Below are positions 22,271 to 33,602 of a DNA stretch of 64,000 bases, one piece after another. A program made the position numbers and the translations under genes. The notes under the pieces were generated by a model. That model searched no databases and had not been told where the DNA came from. It worked only from the letters and a program-made list of their open reading frames with translations. How positions within the stretch are numbered: the stretch's first letter is position 1; every line of letters starts with the position of its first letter. Source of the stretch: Perilla frutescens (lineage: Eukaryota > Streptophyta > Magnoliopsida > Lamiales > Lamiaceae); assembly GCA_026008535.1 (NCBI GenBank), contig BRKX01000007.1, positions 53,805,001 through 53,869,000 on the forward strand, in the 5' to 3' direction.

Positions 22271-22281
22271 GTATTTATAGA
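22271..22281 (-). promoter_or_regulatory. Minus-strand TATA box, candidate promoter of the antisense PMD gene
   Basis: The minus strand reads TTCTCTATAAATACTCTGTG, a good plant TATA context. Downstream on that strand comes a moderately GC leader toward 21900. With D and E removed, about 1.2 kb separates it from the ATG at 14915, and a T-rich acceptor-like TTTCTTGTAG just upstream of that ATG could end a 5' UTR intron. Positional inference. Confidence 0.4.
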
Positions 22282-22989
22282 GAAGGAGATCCATGGAAAA
22301 GAATGGATTGAACGTGCGCATTAGAAATGGCAATGAAGAAAACAGTGGATCCAGTTGTCACACACGTAAAGTCAGAGATTATCTCTTGTGCTCAGCCAAT
22401 AAGTCTCATATTATCTTTTGTGCTCAGCTGCAGCCAATCAATCTCAGAAAATCTTTATGCAAGATGTATCATGCTGCTGACTTGCAAAAAGGGGGACATA
22501 TACTTTCTGGAGAAAGGCTGATTAAATGAAATAAGAAAAAATATATATATATATATACACATATATATATATATAATATTCTCTTTAACTTGGTCGATAC
22601 TGTTATCTTAAGGAAAAAAGGAAGGTGGCCTCTTGATCCCTGTGAAGGAATCTTAGAGTGCTGTGCAAAAGAAATTTGTGCAGCTGAAATTTTGGGTGAA
22701 GAGTAAAGAAAGATGGCGCCGCCGAATCTCTCCTCGTATATCTGAAGCTATGTTTCAATTCATTAGTTTGCGACCACAGGTCATTAACTAATGTAATGGG
22801 TTAAGGAAATTGGGCCGCGAATTTTACTTGAGTCAAAACAAAATAATATCACTTTTTGGGCTTTGACTCGTTGGTTTTATACAAAGCCCAAATTGTCGCA
22901 TGCTTCAAACGAAAAATCGAGTAAGGCATTTCTCAAAATATTTGAGAAATAAAATTCTAAAACAACTATAAATTGTTCAACATTTTAAC

Positions 22990-23200
22990 CAAGTTCAAAA
23001 ACTCTTTGAAATGAGTATAAACTTTCTAAAATAAATTCAAGATCAAGAACTCCTAGACACGAGTATAAACTATCTAGCAAATTTTAAATCAAAGTGAAGA
23101 ATTCCTAGATACGAGTGTAAACTACCTAGCAAATTTTAAATCAAAGTAAAGAACTCTTAGATATGAGTATAAACTATCTAACGAAATCCTCAAAATATGA
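22990..23200 (+). repeat. ~52-bp tandem repeats near Tat 3' end
   Basis: Four units of the form AAGAACTCCTAGACACGAGT, each followed by ATAAACTATCTAGC, lie at about 22997, 23046, 23097 and 23149, differing by a few bases each. Such 'gagtataaact' repeats precede the 3' LTR of Tat-type elements and echo 11605-11790. Confidence 0.75.
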
Positions 23201-23241
23201 GACTTATTCATTTTCAAGACAACTTGCTCATGAACTCGTCT

Positions 23242-24063
23242 CATGGGGGTATTTGTAAGCAATTAAAAATTAATTGCCAATCAAGTGGTGCCACATGTAA
23301 ATTAAAATTATAAAATACCAAATTAAGTTGTTTATTTTTTTAGGAATTTGATTAAAAATAATTCCTAAATAAAGTAAATAATAATTTGATATTTTATATA
23401 TGGAAGCTTTCGACCAATGAGAATTAGACAAGTGGCGAGCTCACACAAAAAATCAACACACTAATGTAGGTGATTGCAAATACAAGTGGCCAATGAAATC
23501 ATACCACATAAGCCCTAATTCACCTCACACTCTCTCCAGTTGCCTATAAATAGAGGGCTTTGGCCAAAGGGAGAGACATAATTTCAAGAGCTCAAGTTTG
23601 GAGAAGGATTCCTTAGAGAAAACTCTCTCCAATCTTCAAGGCATTCTCGTGAAGATTCAAGACATTCTTAGCGTTCTTTGCCAAAATCACCCCAAGTTTG
23701 AAGTTTGATCCAGAATAAAGGTGCTACACCCTCCGATCAACGTTTTCGAGCTTCAAACCTTCAAGTTGTTCTTGAAAATTCAATACGTTCTTCATCAAGA
23801 TCATCCAAAACCATCATTTGATCCGGAATCAAGGCCTCGACCATCCGAATCAACGTTATAAACTCCAAAATATCAAATTCGTGAAGATCGAAGAGGCAAA
23901 CTCACCTTGAAGATCTTAAAGAACACGAAGATCAAATTTTTGAAGAGAAGAATCAGAAGATCAAATAGAGAATCGAACCACAAATTGTATTTTCAATCCA
24001 AAAATACTTATTTGTATGCTTTTTCGATGTTTATTAATATAAACACGCGAAATTTGTGTTACA
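23242..24063 (+). repeat. Polypurine tract and 3' LTR of the Tat element
   Basis: CATGGGGGTATT (23242-23253) looks like a PPT, followed by TGTAAGCAATT (23254). The LTR-like block has a TATA box CCTATAAATAGAGG (23543-23556), a purine-rich leader with repeated AAGATTC segments, and TTACA at 24063 mirroring the TGTAA start (about 810 bp). No PBS follows, as expected for a 3' LTR. Linking it to the Tat coding remnants is inferred from order, orientation and shared repeats. 24064-24252 holds nothing recognisable. Confidence 0.55.
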
Positions 24064-24252
24064 ACATGATCTAAGTTCAATCCCAATTCTCTCTCTCCAT
24101 TTTAGAAAAATAAAAATAATTAATTATATTTTAGTATCAATTTTGAGACTGGACTCACAATTGTTAATCATCAAGACCATGACCAACACATATTTAAAAT
24201 TTCGCTCACCGCAGTTATGGTAGAGAAATATGTTCTATCAGTATAGTACAAT

Positions 24253-27200
24253 TGTAACACCTCGTATTTTCGAATTATAGTTAAAAGTTTTCTAAATTTA
24301 TTTAGAAGACTATAGAAATTTATTGGAGCTAAAATAAAGTAAAACGGATAAAAGACGCGACTTTAGGTGTTATTTAAATAGGAAAAAAATATATAGTTTA
24401 AATATTTTTGACATGTGGTCAATAATGATTTTCGCGGAAATAGAAAGAACCGAAAATTTCAATGATACTTTTAAAAATTTTAATTCGAGATCAATCAAAG
24501 TCCCAACAGTCAAAGAGGACATGAATAGTAATTTTTAATTTAATTGGGAATATTTGCGACGTCTCGAGACTTGACTAGTCAGAGTTTTCCAATAGGAAAC
24601 GAACCAAGGAACCCGTCGGTGTTCTCATATTTTCAATCAGAGGTCAAACGAATTTCCGACAATATTTTTGGTAAAATAAATGGTGATTTCTAATTATCTT
24701 GAAAAGGAATATTTTCTCGTTCGATTATCAAATAACATCTTCGGCATACCATTTTGAATTGATTCAATAGAAAATAATTCAATGAACCTCCCGGTATTTT
24801 AGATTTATAATGCGAGATCAATTGAACTCCCAATAAAATAAAGCGCCTTTTAGATCGAGACCAAAAAGAATTTTATCCATATCATATCCTAAAATATCCA
24901 AAAAACTTTCTATATAACAGACCCCCTTGTTGATTTCCCATCCATCCATTCCCCTTATCTATTCTAGAGAGAGAGATTGAAGAAAGAAAAATAAAGAAAG
25001 AAAGAGTGAGAGAGAGAGAGTGAGAGCTGGAGCTGCATCTGCCCAGCCACCACCCTGCCGCCACCACTGCCGTGCCGGAGCGCCGCCACCATCGCCGGAG
25101 CTGCAGCCATGTCGCCGGAAAATGGCGATGTTGCTGCCACGTTGCGCGGCCCTCGTCTCGGTTCATTTCTCGTCCTTTTTAGCCCAAATTTTAATATTTC
25201 GTGTATTTAAATGTGTACTACATTTCGTATGTTGAACGCGTTCCCGTCTGACGGCCGGAAACCGGTGAAATTGCCGGAAAACAGAAAATATAAACGACGC
25301 CGACCAGTTAACATTATTCCCGTTTTGACCCTTTTCGGGTCATCAAATCGAAAATTTTGTTCACGAAAGTTGCTCGAAATAATATTTCCTATGTGCCATC
25401 AAATTTCATAATTTTTGGAAGAGTTTTGAAAAATCTCAATTATTTAATTTAAATATTTATTTTTGTACCGGAAGCATGTGTTATCGAAAAATTTTAAAAC
25501 TCTCGAACTATAGTCTTGGCATGTATAGAATCGTCCTTGAATATTTTCGTAATTTTTGAACGGTTAAAAAGTGTCGTGGTACAAATCTGATAAAAATCGA
25601 TTAAAATGACAAGTTACGGAAAGTGACCTCTATCAAAAAAATAATATTTTAGAATTTATTCCCTTCTGCGTTAAATGCATACGCGGTCTCTAGAGTTGCA
25701 TTATATATTTTTGAAAAGAATAAAATTTAATAATAGCTCCAATTATAGTAGATTAATTTTCGAAAAACATAGTTGTCGTTCTGAGTTGAAGATCGACCCT
25801 TGTAGGACCCGCAAAACCTGCCAGAAGAGAAGATGATGTTCCTGAAATTTTTATGTTACCACCTGCTCGTCAGCGAGATGGGTTTATTTTCAAAGAATAA
25901 ATAAAGTTTAAGAGTAATAGCTCTTTAGAAGTATGATAGATAACTTAGAAATATCCAAATAAATGTTTTATGCTCTACCTGTTTAACGTCACTGTTATAG
26001 GAGGATTATAGAATATTATTATGGTAAGGAATAGGATAGTGTTGAGATACTGTTGAAATATTGTTAGAATATTATTGAAATATTGTTGGGATATTGTGAC
26101 TAGGAAATGAGCATATTTTTGGAATAGATGTATAAGCTTGATTAAGTTATGGTTTAATTGCTAAGTTTTATGAGATGTTATACGATGATGTTAAACTTAG
26201 CTGAGATAGGCTTGTGCTAGAATCTTGAATTTTGTAGTGCAAGTAATCATTAAACATAGGCAGGACTGTACACCCTTGCAGCTGTGATGATTATCACTAA
26301 AGGTGTCACTGTGAGGTAACCCCACACAAACACTGTGACCGGATGTCACTATAAGGAGTCACTGCTAGGTGACCCCTAGCACACTCAGGGTCAATGCTAG
26401 GTAACCCCTGGTATACTCTCTTCGGATTAGCGAGGTAACCCCTCCCTTTTCCTACCAGCGGCATGCTATATATTGCAGTAGATGACAGACTGAGCAAAAT
26501 GGATCCCAAAGATGAAGAAAAGGGTTTGCAGATATGGGAAGGGCTTTTGCGTTTTGCTTCCTATATGCTGTGTATTATTTTGGATATTTCTTATTTGCAA
26601 ATTGAGTTCAAAGTTACCCACTGAGTGCATTAGTACTCACACCCAACTCTTTTCAAAATATTTTCAGGTTGAGATGCTGAGGCCGGTGATGTGCTGTTGG
26701 TGGGGTTGTCTGAGCTTCTAATTGCTGCTCTATCTGGTTATATTATTGCTTCCGCTATGTTTCTGCTGAATACTCTGATATCTAGTATTTAGTCTTGATA
26801 TTTGATATATGATACTTGATGATATCATGTCTAATATGCTATTAATATATGATGACTATTTATTTAATAAAGTCGTGATGGGAGGAAATCCCGTTCTTTT
26901 ACCATACCTAGTATCCCTTTATTGACTTCGACCTATTAGAAGGGTCATACTCTATTTCATGTTGGTATCTAGTTACTGTCAGTCGACCTATGAATTGGTC
27001 TTATCTGCTATTCTTCTTTTGTCCTTTGGATGTGACTAATCTTATTAATACTTAAGATAAATGGATATTTCCTTGTTGGTATCTGTTTATCACTTTGTTC
27101 TGCCCATGTACGGACTTGTTGGTTTCTGTGCCGTTCCAATTGTACTCTTATAAGCCGTTATAAAACGGGGACTTGTTCTAGTTACAGAGGTTATGCTGCC

Positions 27201-27336
27201 CAAATTTCTGGGGAATATAACCTATTCTTGTTTCCAATAATTATTTTATTTAACTAATAATTATTCTAAACCTTATTCTTTTTAAGTGACACCCCCGACC
27301 TTCATTTATTATTCTTTTCAGGACCGGGGCGTTACA
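24253..27336 (+). repeat. 5' LTR of element G (3084 bp)
   Basis: TATA-like CTATATAAC lies near 24910, then a GA-rich leader and a GC-rich stretch around 25030-25160. Four GGTRACCCC units occur at about 26310-26440. The CCCACTGAGT...ACTCAC hairpin is at 26617-26640, followed by TTTTCAGGTTGAG. About 20 bp present in the 3' LTR near 34216 are missing here. Reading frames within the LTR are not genes. Confidence 0.92.
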
Positions 27337-27351
27337 GAATGTTATCAGAGC
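27337..27351 (+). promoter_or_regulatory. Primer-binding site of element G
   Basis: GAATGTTATCAGAGCAGG follows the LTR directly, one base from the initiator-Met tRNA complement TGGTATCAGAGCA. Confidence 0.85.
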
Positions 27352-30170
27352 AGGCTTGCAACTCTGCAGACTTGTCTCTTTATTTGAGTACATGACTATG
27401 TTTTTATTTGAGTTCGATTTTGTTCTAAAGAACCCACTCAGCAACTCACATCTCATCATCACCTCGCATCTTCAACAAAGTTCAAAGGTATGGCAAAGTA
27501 AATTATTTGATTATATTGTTATAAATTTCGAAATACATGTTGACAAGGAAAAAAAGAGCAAAGTAAAGGTAGTCAATTTAAAAAAATGATGATTGAACGT
27601 CATTTATCGAGAGAATTTTATGGACCTATGAGAAATCTTTTGGATAAGATATATGTCAAATGCTTATAAAATTGAAGTCGTTATGGATCCACCCAAACAA
27701 AAAGTGGAAACTAGAGTTTTCTCAAAATATTATTTCCAATAGACTTCGAAAATTTTGGTCATTGTATAAAAAAAAGAGAAGGAAAACAAATGTGGTGAAT
27801 ATAAAAGTTTGAATGATGATTTATAAACCTTCTCTTTGGAAAAGAATTGGTCTACTGCCCTTAATTGCCGAATTAGTTAAATGCCTTGAGGATTTGCTGA
27901 TGATAGATTAATTATAGATAGAAGAATGTAGTGAGAACATAGACTATAGTGAGCTTGAACTAAGGAGAATTTTAGGTCTCCCATTTACGTTTTGAAGAAC
28001 CTAGACTGATTAAGATATCCTCTACAATGGCTAAGCCTAGAGGATTATTGAAAAATGATGAACTTGCCACGAGGCTCTTTTGAGAAGGTTGATGCGTTCT
28101 ACAATCTCAGCAAATTGGAAATGAAGAGATGCTATTGCAAATCCCAAGTTTTCAAATGTTGGTCTCAAGCCATAAATGATTGAAGAATAATTAATTTAAA
28201 GGACAATTATCAGACGTGGGACCTACTGCAGTATGAAAAATCTGAGATCAACTTTTTCGGACAAAATGTATCTTGTGATCCAATCACATCAGCCAAGGGA
28301 TGAGAATTTATTCTACATTACGAAAGCTCTCGTGACGTATTGGATGGCCCAGCAAGCCAATATATGGGACATATTCAAAAGACTGATGCTTGTGGACAGA
28401 GGAAGAGATAACCACCTCGACTGCAACTCGACCATATGTACCTCTAAAGGCCCTTTCCCAAGTATTCTTTTGAGTCCCAGGAAAATGTTAAAGTTAGACT
28501 CTTTTGAGTCTGTTTATGTTTGTTTCTTTCATACCCTCCTTGTGGTTAAGAAGTAAATCTCTAGTTTATCGTGTCCTTCACACGGAGAAGCTAGTAATAG
28601 TTCAGCCGACCCATGATATTTCATTCTTTGATAGCAGTGTACTTAGGACAAGAGAGGATGACTTTTCAGGGAGAGTCATGCGAGATGATTACACCTGTTG
28701 TTGATAGGTCAAACCGATAAGAATAGTAACCTGTTAGAATATTTTGAATATTTGTTAACCCATCGATCTATCCACTCAATTGTTCATATATTCCTTAATT
28801 AATCCTCCTTTAAAAGTCCGTCATCCCTTACTTGAGATCCTTTATCTATTAATGGTTCGTAATGACATTGTTTGGTCAGACCATATTGACATATTTTTCT
28901 AGAAACTATCAATGTGGTTTTCATTCACTATGTGTTGATTCATTTTGTTATTCCTACAAAGACTTCATGGTTCTGGGAGCTTCTTGTGATTAAAAGTCTT
29001 CATAAAGAGGAAAATTCTTTCATTATGATTTATATCCTTTTCTACAACCCTCTATTTTGAGAATATCTTGTGGGCATAAATCCAAGATCTTCAAACTTGG
29101 AAAACTTTTGTTTGGCCCAAAATGTGCTTCAAATTGCTAAATCGATTCGCGAATTACGCTTGAAAATCTCTAAAGTTAATCCTTTCCAATAATGATTCCT
29201 TATTCAAAATGGCACTTGCAAAATGGCTCGCTAATTGTTCTTCCTAGACGTGCCTTAACTTTTCTTGGCATTTTAGCACATTTGTTCATCTTCTCTTCTA
29301 AAGTGATAAATGTCCTTATTATGATTATAAAGCCTAATATTTATTAAATTCCATGATTTTCTAAATTGCCCCATGAGAAGTTATGATTCAACTAAACTCC
29401 TCATTTGGAGGAATTCGTTTCTCTTTTACTTTTGCATCTAAAATCCGAGTGTTTAAGCTTTCGAATAGAAAAAGTAATAGAGATGGTCTTCCTGTATGTT
29501 TTCCTGAAAATGGGTAGTCAAAATCTTTATTGAAGGAACAAGGTTTGAACCGGTGCTGGTAATGTTATTTAAGATCAGAACCTCCCATTTTAGAGGACTA
29601 GGTGATGCAATGAATGACAGAAAGTGGGTTCATTCCCTAAAGTGAATCTTTACGTTGTAGCTTGAATAGACAAAGATAAGCGCAATATATCTTCTTCATG
29701 CTTTTAGACGATGTTGGCCGCCAATGAGAGATAGCTAGATAAGCAATAATCATGAAGATATAAGAAAAGTTCAAAAGGGGATATTTCAAAGATGAGTTAT
29801 TCCAGGAGTGCATTCTTGATTTCTAGAGCAATAACTGAACTTGATCATAGGACTGCTAAAACATGCTTCACCGGTCATGACTAGCAAGAAGGCTCGTGAA
29901 ATTTGGAAGGCACTTAAAATATTTTATCACGATGACTTATAGAGTAAGAAAAAGATGTGAAGGAGCGGTCACGACCACATCGAAAATCGAGGTCACCTTC
30001 AGTAGTTGGGATTAAAAGTAGGATAAGGCTAAGAATGTCTATGGATAAGTGATTCGTTAGGATCAAGATGAATTGCTTAAATCTGGAAATGAGATATATG
30101 ATGAAACCTTCAAGACAGACTCACCTGTAGCAAGGATGCCAAAGGAGATGCAAGAGCAAATTACAACTTC
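27352..30170 (+). other. Degraded gag/protease region of G, no readable gene
   Basis: By position this is the 5' UTR, gag and protease of G. Short frames such as 28233-28556 show no CCHC zinc knuckle, retrotransposon gag motif or D(S/T)G protease motif. I see no second element inserted in it. It is treated as decayed sequence of unknown detail. Confidence 0.5.
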
Positions 30171-31310
30171 AAGAGTTGTTGGATTTAGGAACCCAGTGCA
30201 TCATGGCAAACCCTGATTTTATTCGTGAAGAAGAAGAATGGCACATCAAGGATGTGCATTGATTATAAGGAGTTGAATAAGTTAATTATTAGGAACCGAT
30301 ACCCTCTCATAAAAATACATGATCTTCTTGATCAACTAAAGGGAGTAAGTGTACTCTCGAAGATAGACCTAAGGTTAGGCTACCATCAGTTAAAGATAAG
30401 GAATGATGATATTCCGAAGACTTCAGTTTGAACTCGTAATGGTCACTATAAGTTCACTGTAATGCCATGTGGAGTAATAAATGCTCCAACAATGTTTATG
30501 GATTTAATAGACAAGGTATTCTATCTCTATTTGGATATAAGGTTTTGTTGCTGTTCATAAATGATATTTTGGTATATGTAAGGAAGAAGAAGAGCATCAA
30601 GAAGATTTAAGGTTAGTGTTGGAAACACTAAGAAGAAACTTAATGTATGCTAAATTCAGCAAGTGTGAATTTTGGCTGAAAGAAGAAATATTTTTAGGAC
30701 ATATAATATCGGCTGAAGAAATTAAGGTAGACCCGATTAAGATAGAGATTGTGAGAAAATGAAAATCACCAAGGAAGGTGACGAGATAAGAAAATTTTTA
30801 GGACTATTGAAGATTCATAGAAGGATTATAAAAGATATCTAAGCCCATGACGTCCCTACTCAAGAAAGGAACCAAGTACATGGTCAAATGAATTAGAAGA
30901 GAGTTTCCAAACTCTAAAAGAGAAGTCAACCACCACCTTGGTGTAGGAAACTCCCGAAGGGAACAAGAATTTTGTAGTTTATACTGGTGCGTCAAGATGG
31001 GATTAGGGTGCGTGTTGATGCAAAAAGGCAAAATGATTATATATTCAACCTGACGGCTGATAAATCAGAAGCAGGACTGTCCCACTCATGATTTGGAGCT
31101 CGCTGCAGTTGTACACGCGTTGCAAATTTGGAGACACTACCTGGATGGAGCTAAGTGTGAAATTATGCAGATTACAAGAGTCTTAAATATTGTTTTTAAG
31201 TAGAAGAATTTGGATATAAGGCAAGGAAGGTGGTTAGAATTAGTCAAAAGGTCATGATTGTTCGATTTACTTATACCCAAGCAAGGCCAATGTGATAGTT
31301 GACGCCCTCA
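30170..31310 (+). pseudogene. Element G reverse transcriptase and RNase H remnants
   Basis: RT motifs in order: MCIDYKELNKLIIRNRYPL, SKIDLRLGYHQLKI, then in shifted frames HYKFTVMPCGV, NAPTMFMDLID, EEHQEDLRLVLETLRR, YAKFSKCEFWLKEEIFLGHI. RNase H traces follow at about 30960-31310 (KSLKY, a degenerate YxxDAS region). The FIDD catalytic area around 30550 is frameshifted. Frames change at least four times. Same lineage as the much better RT at 43663-44562. Confidence 0.85.
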
Positions 31311-31799
31311 ATCGCAAGAATAGAGTTGACGTAAGTTATGACCTGACTCAAGAAGGAGAACTCCTTGGAAAGTTCGGTAAGTTAAGGATTCAAGTATTGG
31401 ATCTGCTTGGAACTTTGAAGAAAAGATTACTACTCGGGTAGTTAAGATAGACCTAAAAAAAAGGATCATTGTTGCATAAAGGGGAGATGTATATCTCGAG
31501 AAGAAGAGACTAGTAGCCTGATCTAGATCCCAAGAATTTGACCGAGGCACCAGATAATGCCTTACCTTGCAAAGAAAGAGTGTGCATGCCAACAAAGAAG
31601 AAATGAATGAAGAATTTATGAGCAAAGCTCACGACACTCCGTACATAGGTTATTCGAAAAAGCACTAAGATATACAAAGATCTGAGGGGTAATTTTCGGT
31701 GGAACGACACGAAAAGAAAGATATAGGCGAACATAGAATGATGAGCTATCAACAAGTTAAAGCCTCGCACCAGAAATCCTCAGGGTTGTTACAACCCTT

Positions 31800-32760
31800 G
31801 GAAATTAAGAATAGGAGTAGGACCACATTAAAATGGACTTTGTGGTCAGTATACCAAAGTTAACTTACGGAAACACCACCATTTGGGTCATTGTGGATCG
31901 ATTATCAAAGGAATCGTACTTCATAGCTGTAAAAAAAAATGACCTCTCAATTTTGGAAAGCTTGCAAGAAGCTATGAGTGCTAAGATGATTGTTAGTAAG
32001 ACGTGTCATCCTCAAATAGATAGACAATCCAAAAAGACTATGCAAGTAGTGGAAGGCGTGTTCAGAGTGTAGTCACAGCTCAGGGAGAGAGTAAAAGGAA
32101 TTGCTAGCATAGGTAAAATTTGCTTACAATGATAGTTGTCAATCCTCGATTAGCATCGCGCCTTACGAATTAATTAATGGAAAGAAGTGAAGATCGTCTT
32201 TGAATTAGGACGAGGTTAGGGAAAGAACGATGCTTGAACTGGAAATTGTTCCTTAAATAGCTGAGAAGATCAATTCAATTAGAAAAGGGATAAATGAAGC
32301 TCAAGATAAATAAAGATTTGTTGCAAACAATAGAAGAAAGGATTTGAGCATCGAGATAGCCGATAAGATCTTCTAGGAGTATCCACGACCGAAGATATCG
32401 TTCGAAACAGGTTAAGGCCCAAATTTCCTGGACCTTTTAAAATCCATAAAAAGGATTAATGAAGTAGCTTATAGGTTGGCCTTCCCACCCAACCTAAATG
32501 ACGTGTTCCACGTCTTGATGCTGAGAAAGTACGTGTTTGATCCTAAAACACATGACCAGAAAAGAAGATATGATGCTAAATAACGATACAGTGTATGACG
32601 AAAGGCTACATGCCATTCTTGATCAGAAGACCCAGAGTCTGAAGAATCAAGTGATTAGCTTAACGAAGGTATAATGAAACCATCATGGTTTGGAAGAATC
32701 AACATGGGAGTTGAAGTCAGAATTGATCAAGAAGTATCCCGACACTGCATTTCAAGATTA
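31800..32760 (+). pseudogene. Element G integrase and chromodomain remnants
   Basis: Integrase core traces: MDFVVSIPKL (first Asp), TTIWVIVDRLSKESYF, then after a deletion of the second Asp region SLQEAM and CHPQIDRQSKKTMQVVE (Glu replaced by Lys in the usual DGQSERT). The C-terminal end at 32590-32760 reads HAILDQKTQSLKN and NHHGLEESTWELKSELIKKY, a chromodomain typical of Tekay chromoviruses that targets insertion to heterochromatin. Several stops and frameshifts. Confidence 0.82.
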
Positions 32761-32784
32761 GTAAATTTCGGGACGAAATTTTTT

Positions 32785-32798
32785 TAAGGAGGGTAGAA
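32785..32798 (+). promoter_or_regulatory. Polypurine tract of element G
   Basis: TTAAGGAGGGTAGAA directly precedes the 3' LTR start TGTAAAACCCC, the standard Tekay PPT context. Confidence 0.85.
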
Positions 32799-33536
32799 TG
32801 TAAAACCCCGTATTTTCGAATTATAGTTAAAAGTTTTCTAAATTTATTTAGAAGACTATAGAAATTTATTGGAGCTAAAATAAAGTAAAACGGATAAAAG
32901 ACGCGACTTTAGGTGTTATTTAAATTGGAAAAAAATACATAGTTTAAATACTTTTGACATGTGGTCAATAATGATTTTCGTGGTAATAGAATGACCTGAA
33001 AATTTCAATGATACTTTTAAAAATTTTAATTCGAGGTCAATCAAAGTCCAAACAGTCAAAGAGGACATGAATAGTAATTTTTAATTTAATCGGGAATATT
33101 TGCGACGTCTCGAGACTTGACCAGTCAGAGTTTTCCAAAAGAAAATGAACCAAGGAACCCGCCGATGTTCTCATATTTTCAATCAGAGGTCAAACGAATT
33201 TCCGACAATATTTTTGGTAAAATAAATGGTGATTTCTAATTATTTTGAAAAGGAATATTTTCTCGTTCGATTATCAAATAACATCTTCGGCATACCATTT
33301 TGAATTGATTCAATAGAAAATAATCTAATGAACCTCCCGATATTTTAGATTTAAAATGCGAGATCAATTGAACTCCCAATAAAATAAAGCGACTTTTAGA
33401 TCGAGACCAAAAAGAATTTTATCAATATTATATCCTAAAATATCCAAAAAACTTTCTATATAACAGACTCCCTTGTTGATTTCCCATCCATCCATTCCCC
33501 TTATCTATTCTAGAGAGAGAGATTGAAGAAAGAAAG

Positions 33537-33602
<66 letters not shown>

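Noticed and set aside
22930..23200. CRISPR-like evenly spaced repeats
   Set aside because: The units are contiguous with no unique spacers, diverged from each other, and lie in a plant retrotransposon 3' region.
23254..24063. Endogenous pararetrovirus promoter (TATA plus long purine-rich leader)
   Set aside because: TGTAA/TTACA ends and an upstream purine tract fit an LTR; no caulimovirus coding motif is nearby.
28233..28704. Overlapping plus-strand ORFs as gag of element G
   Set aside because: No gag, zinc-knuckle or protease motif in them, and the start codons are unsupported.
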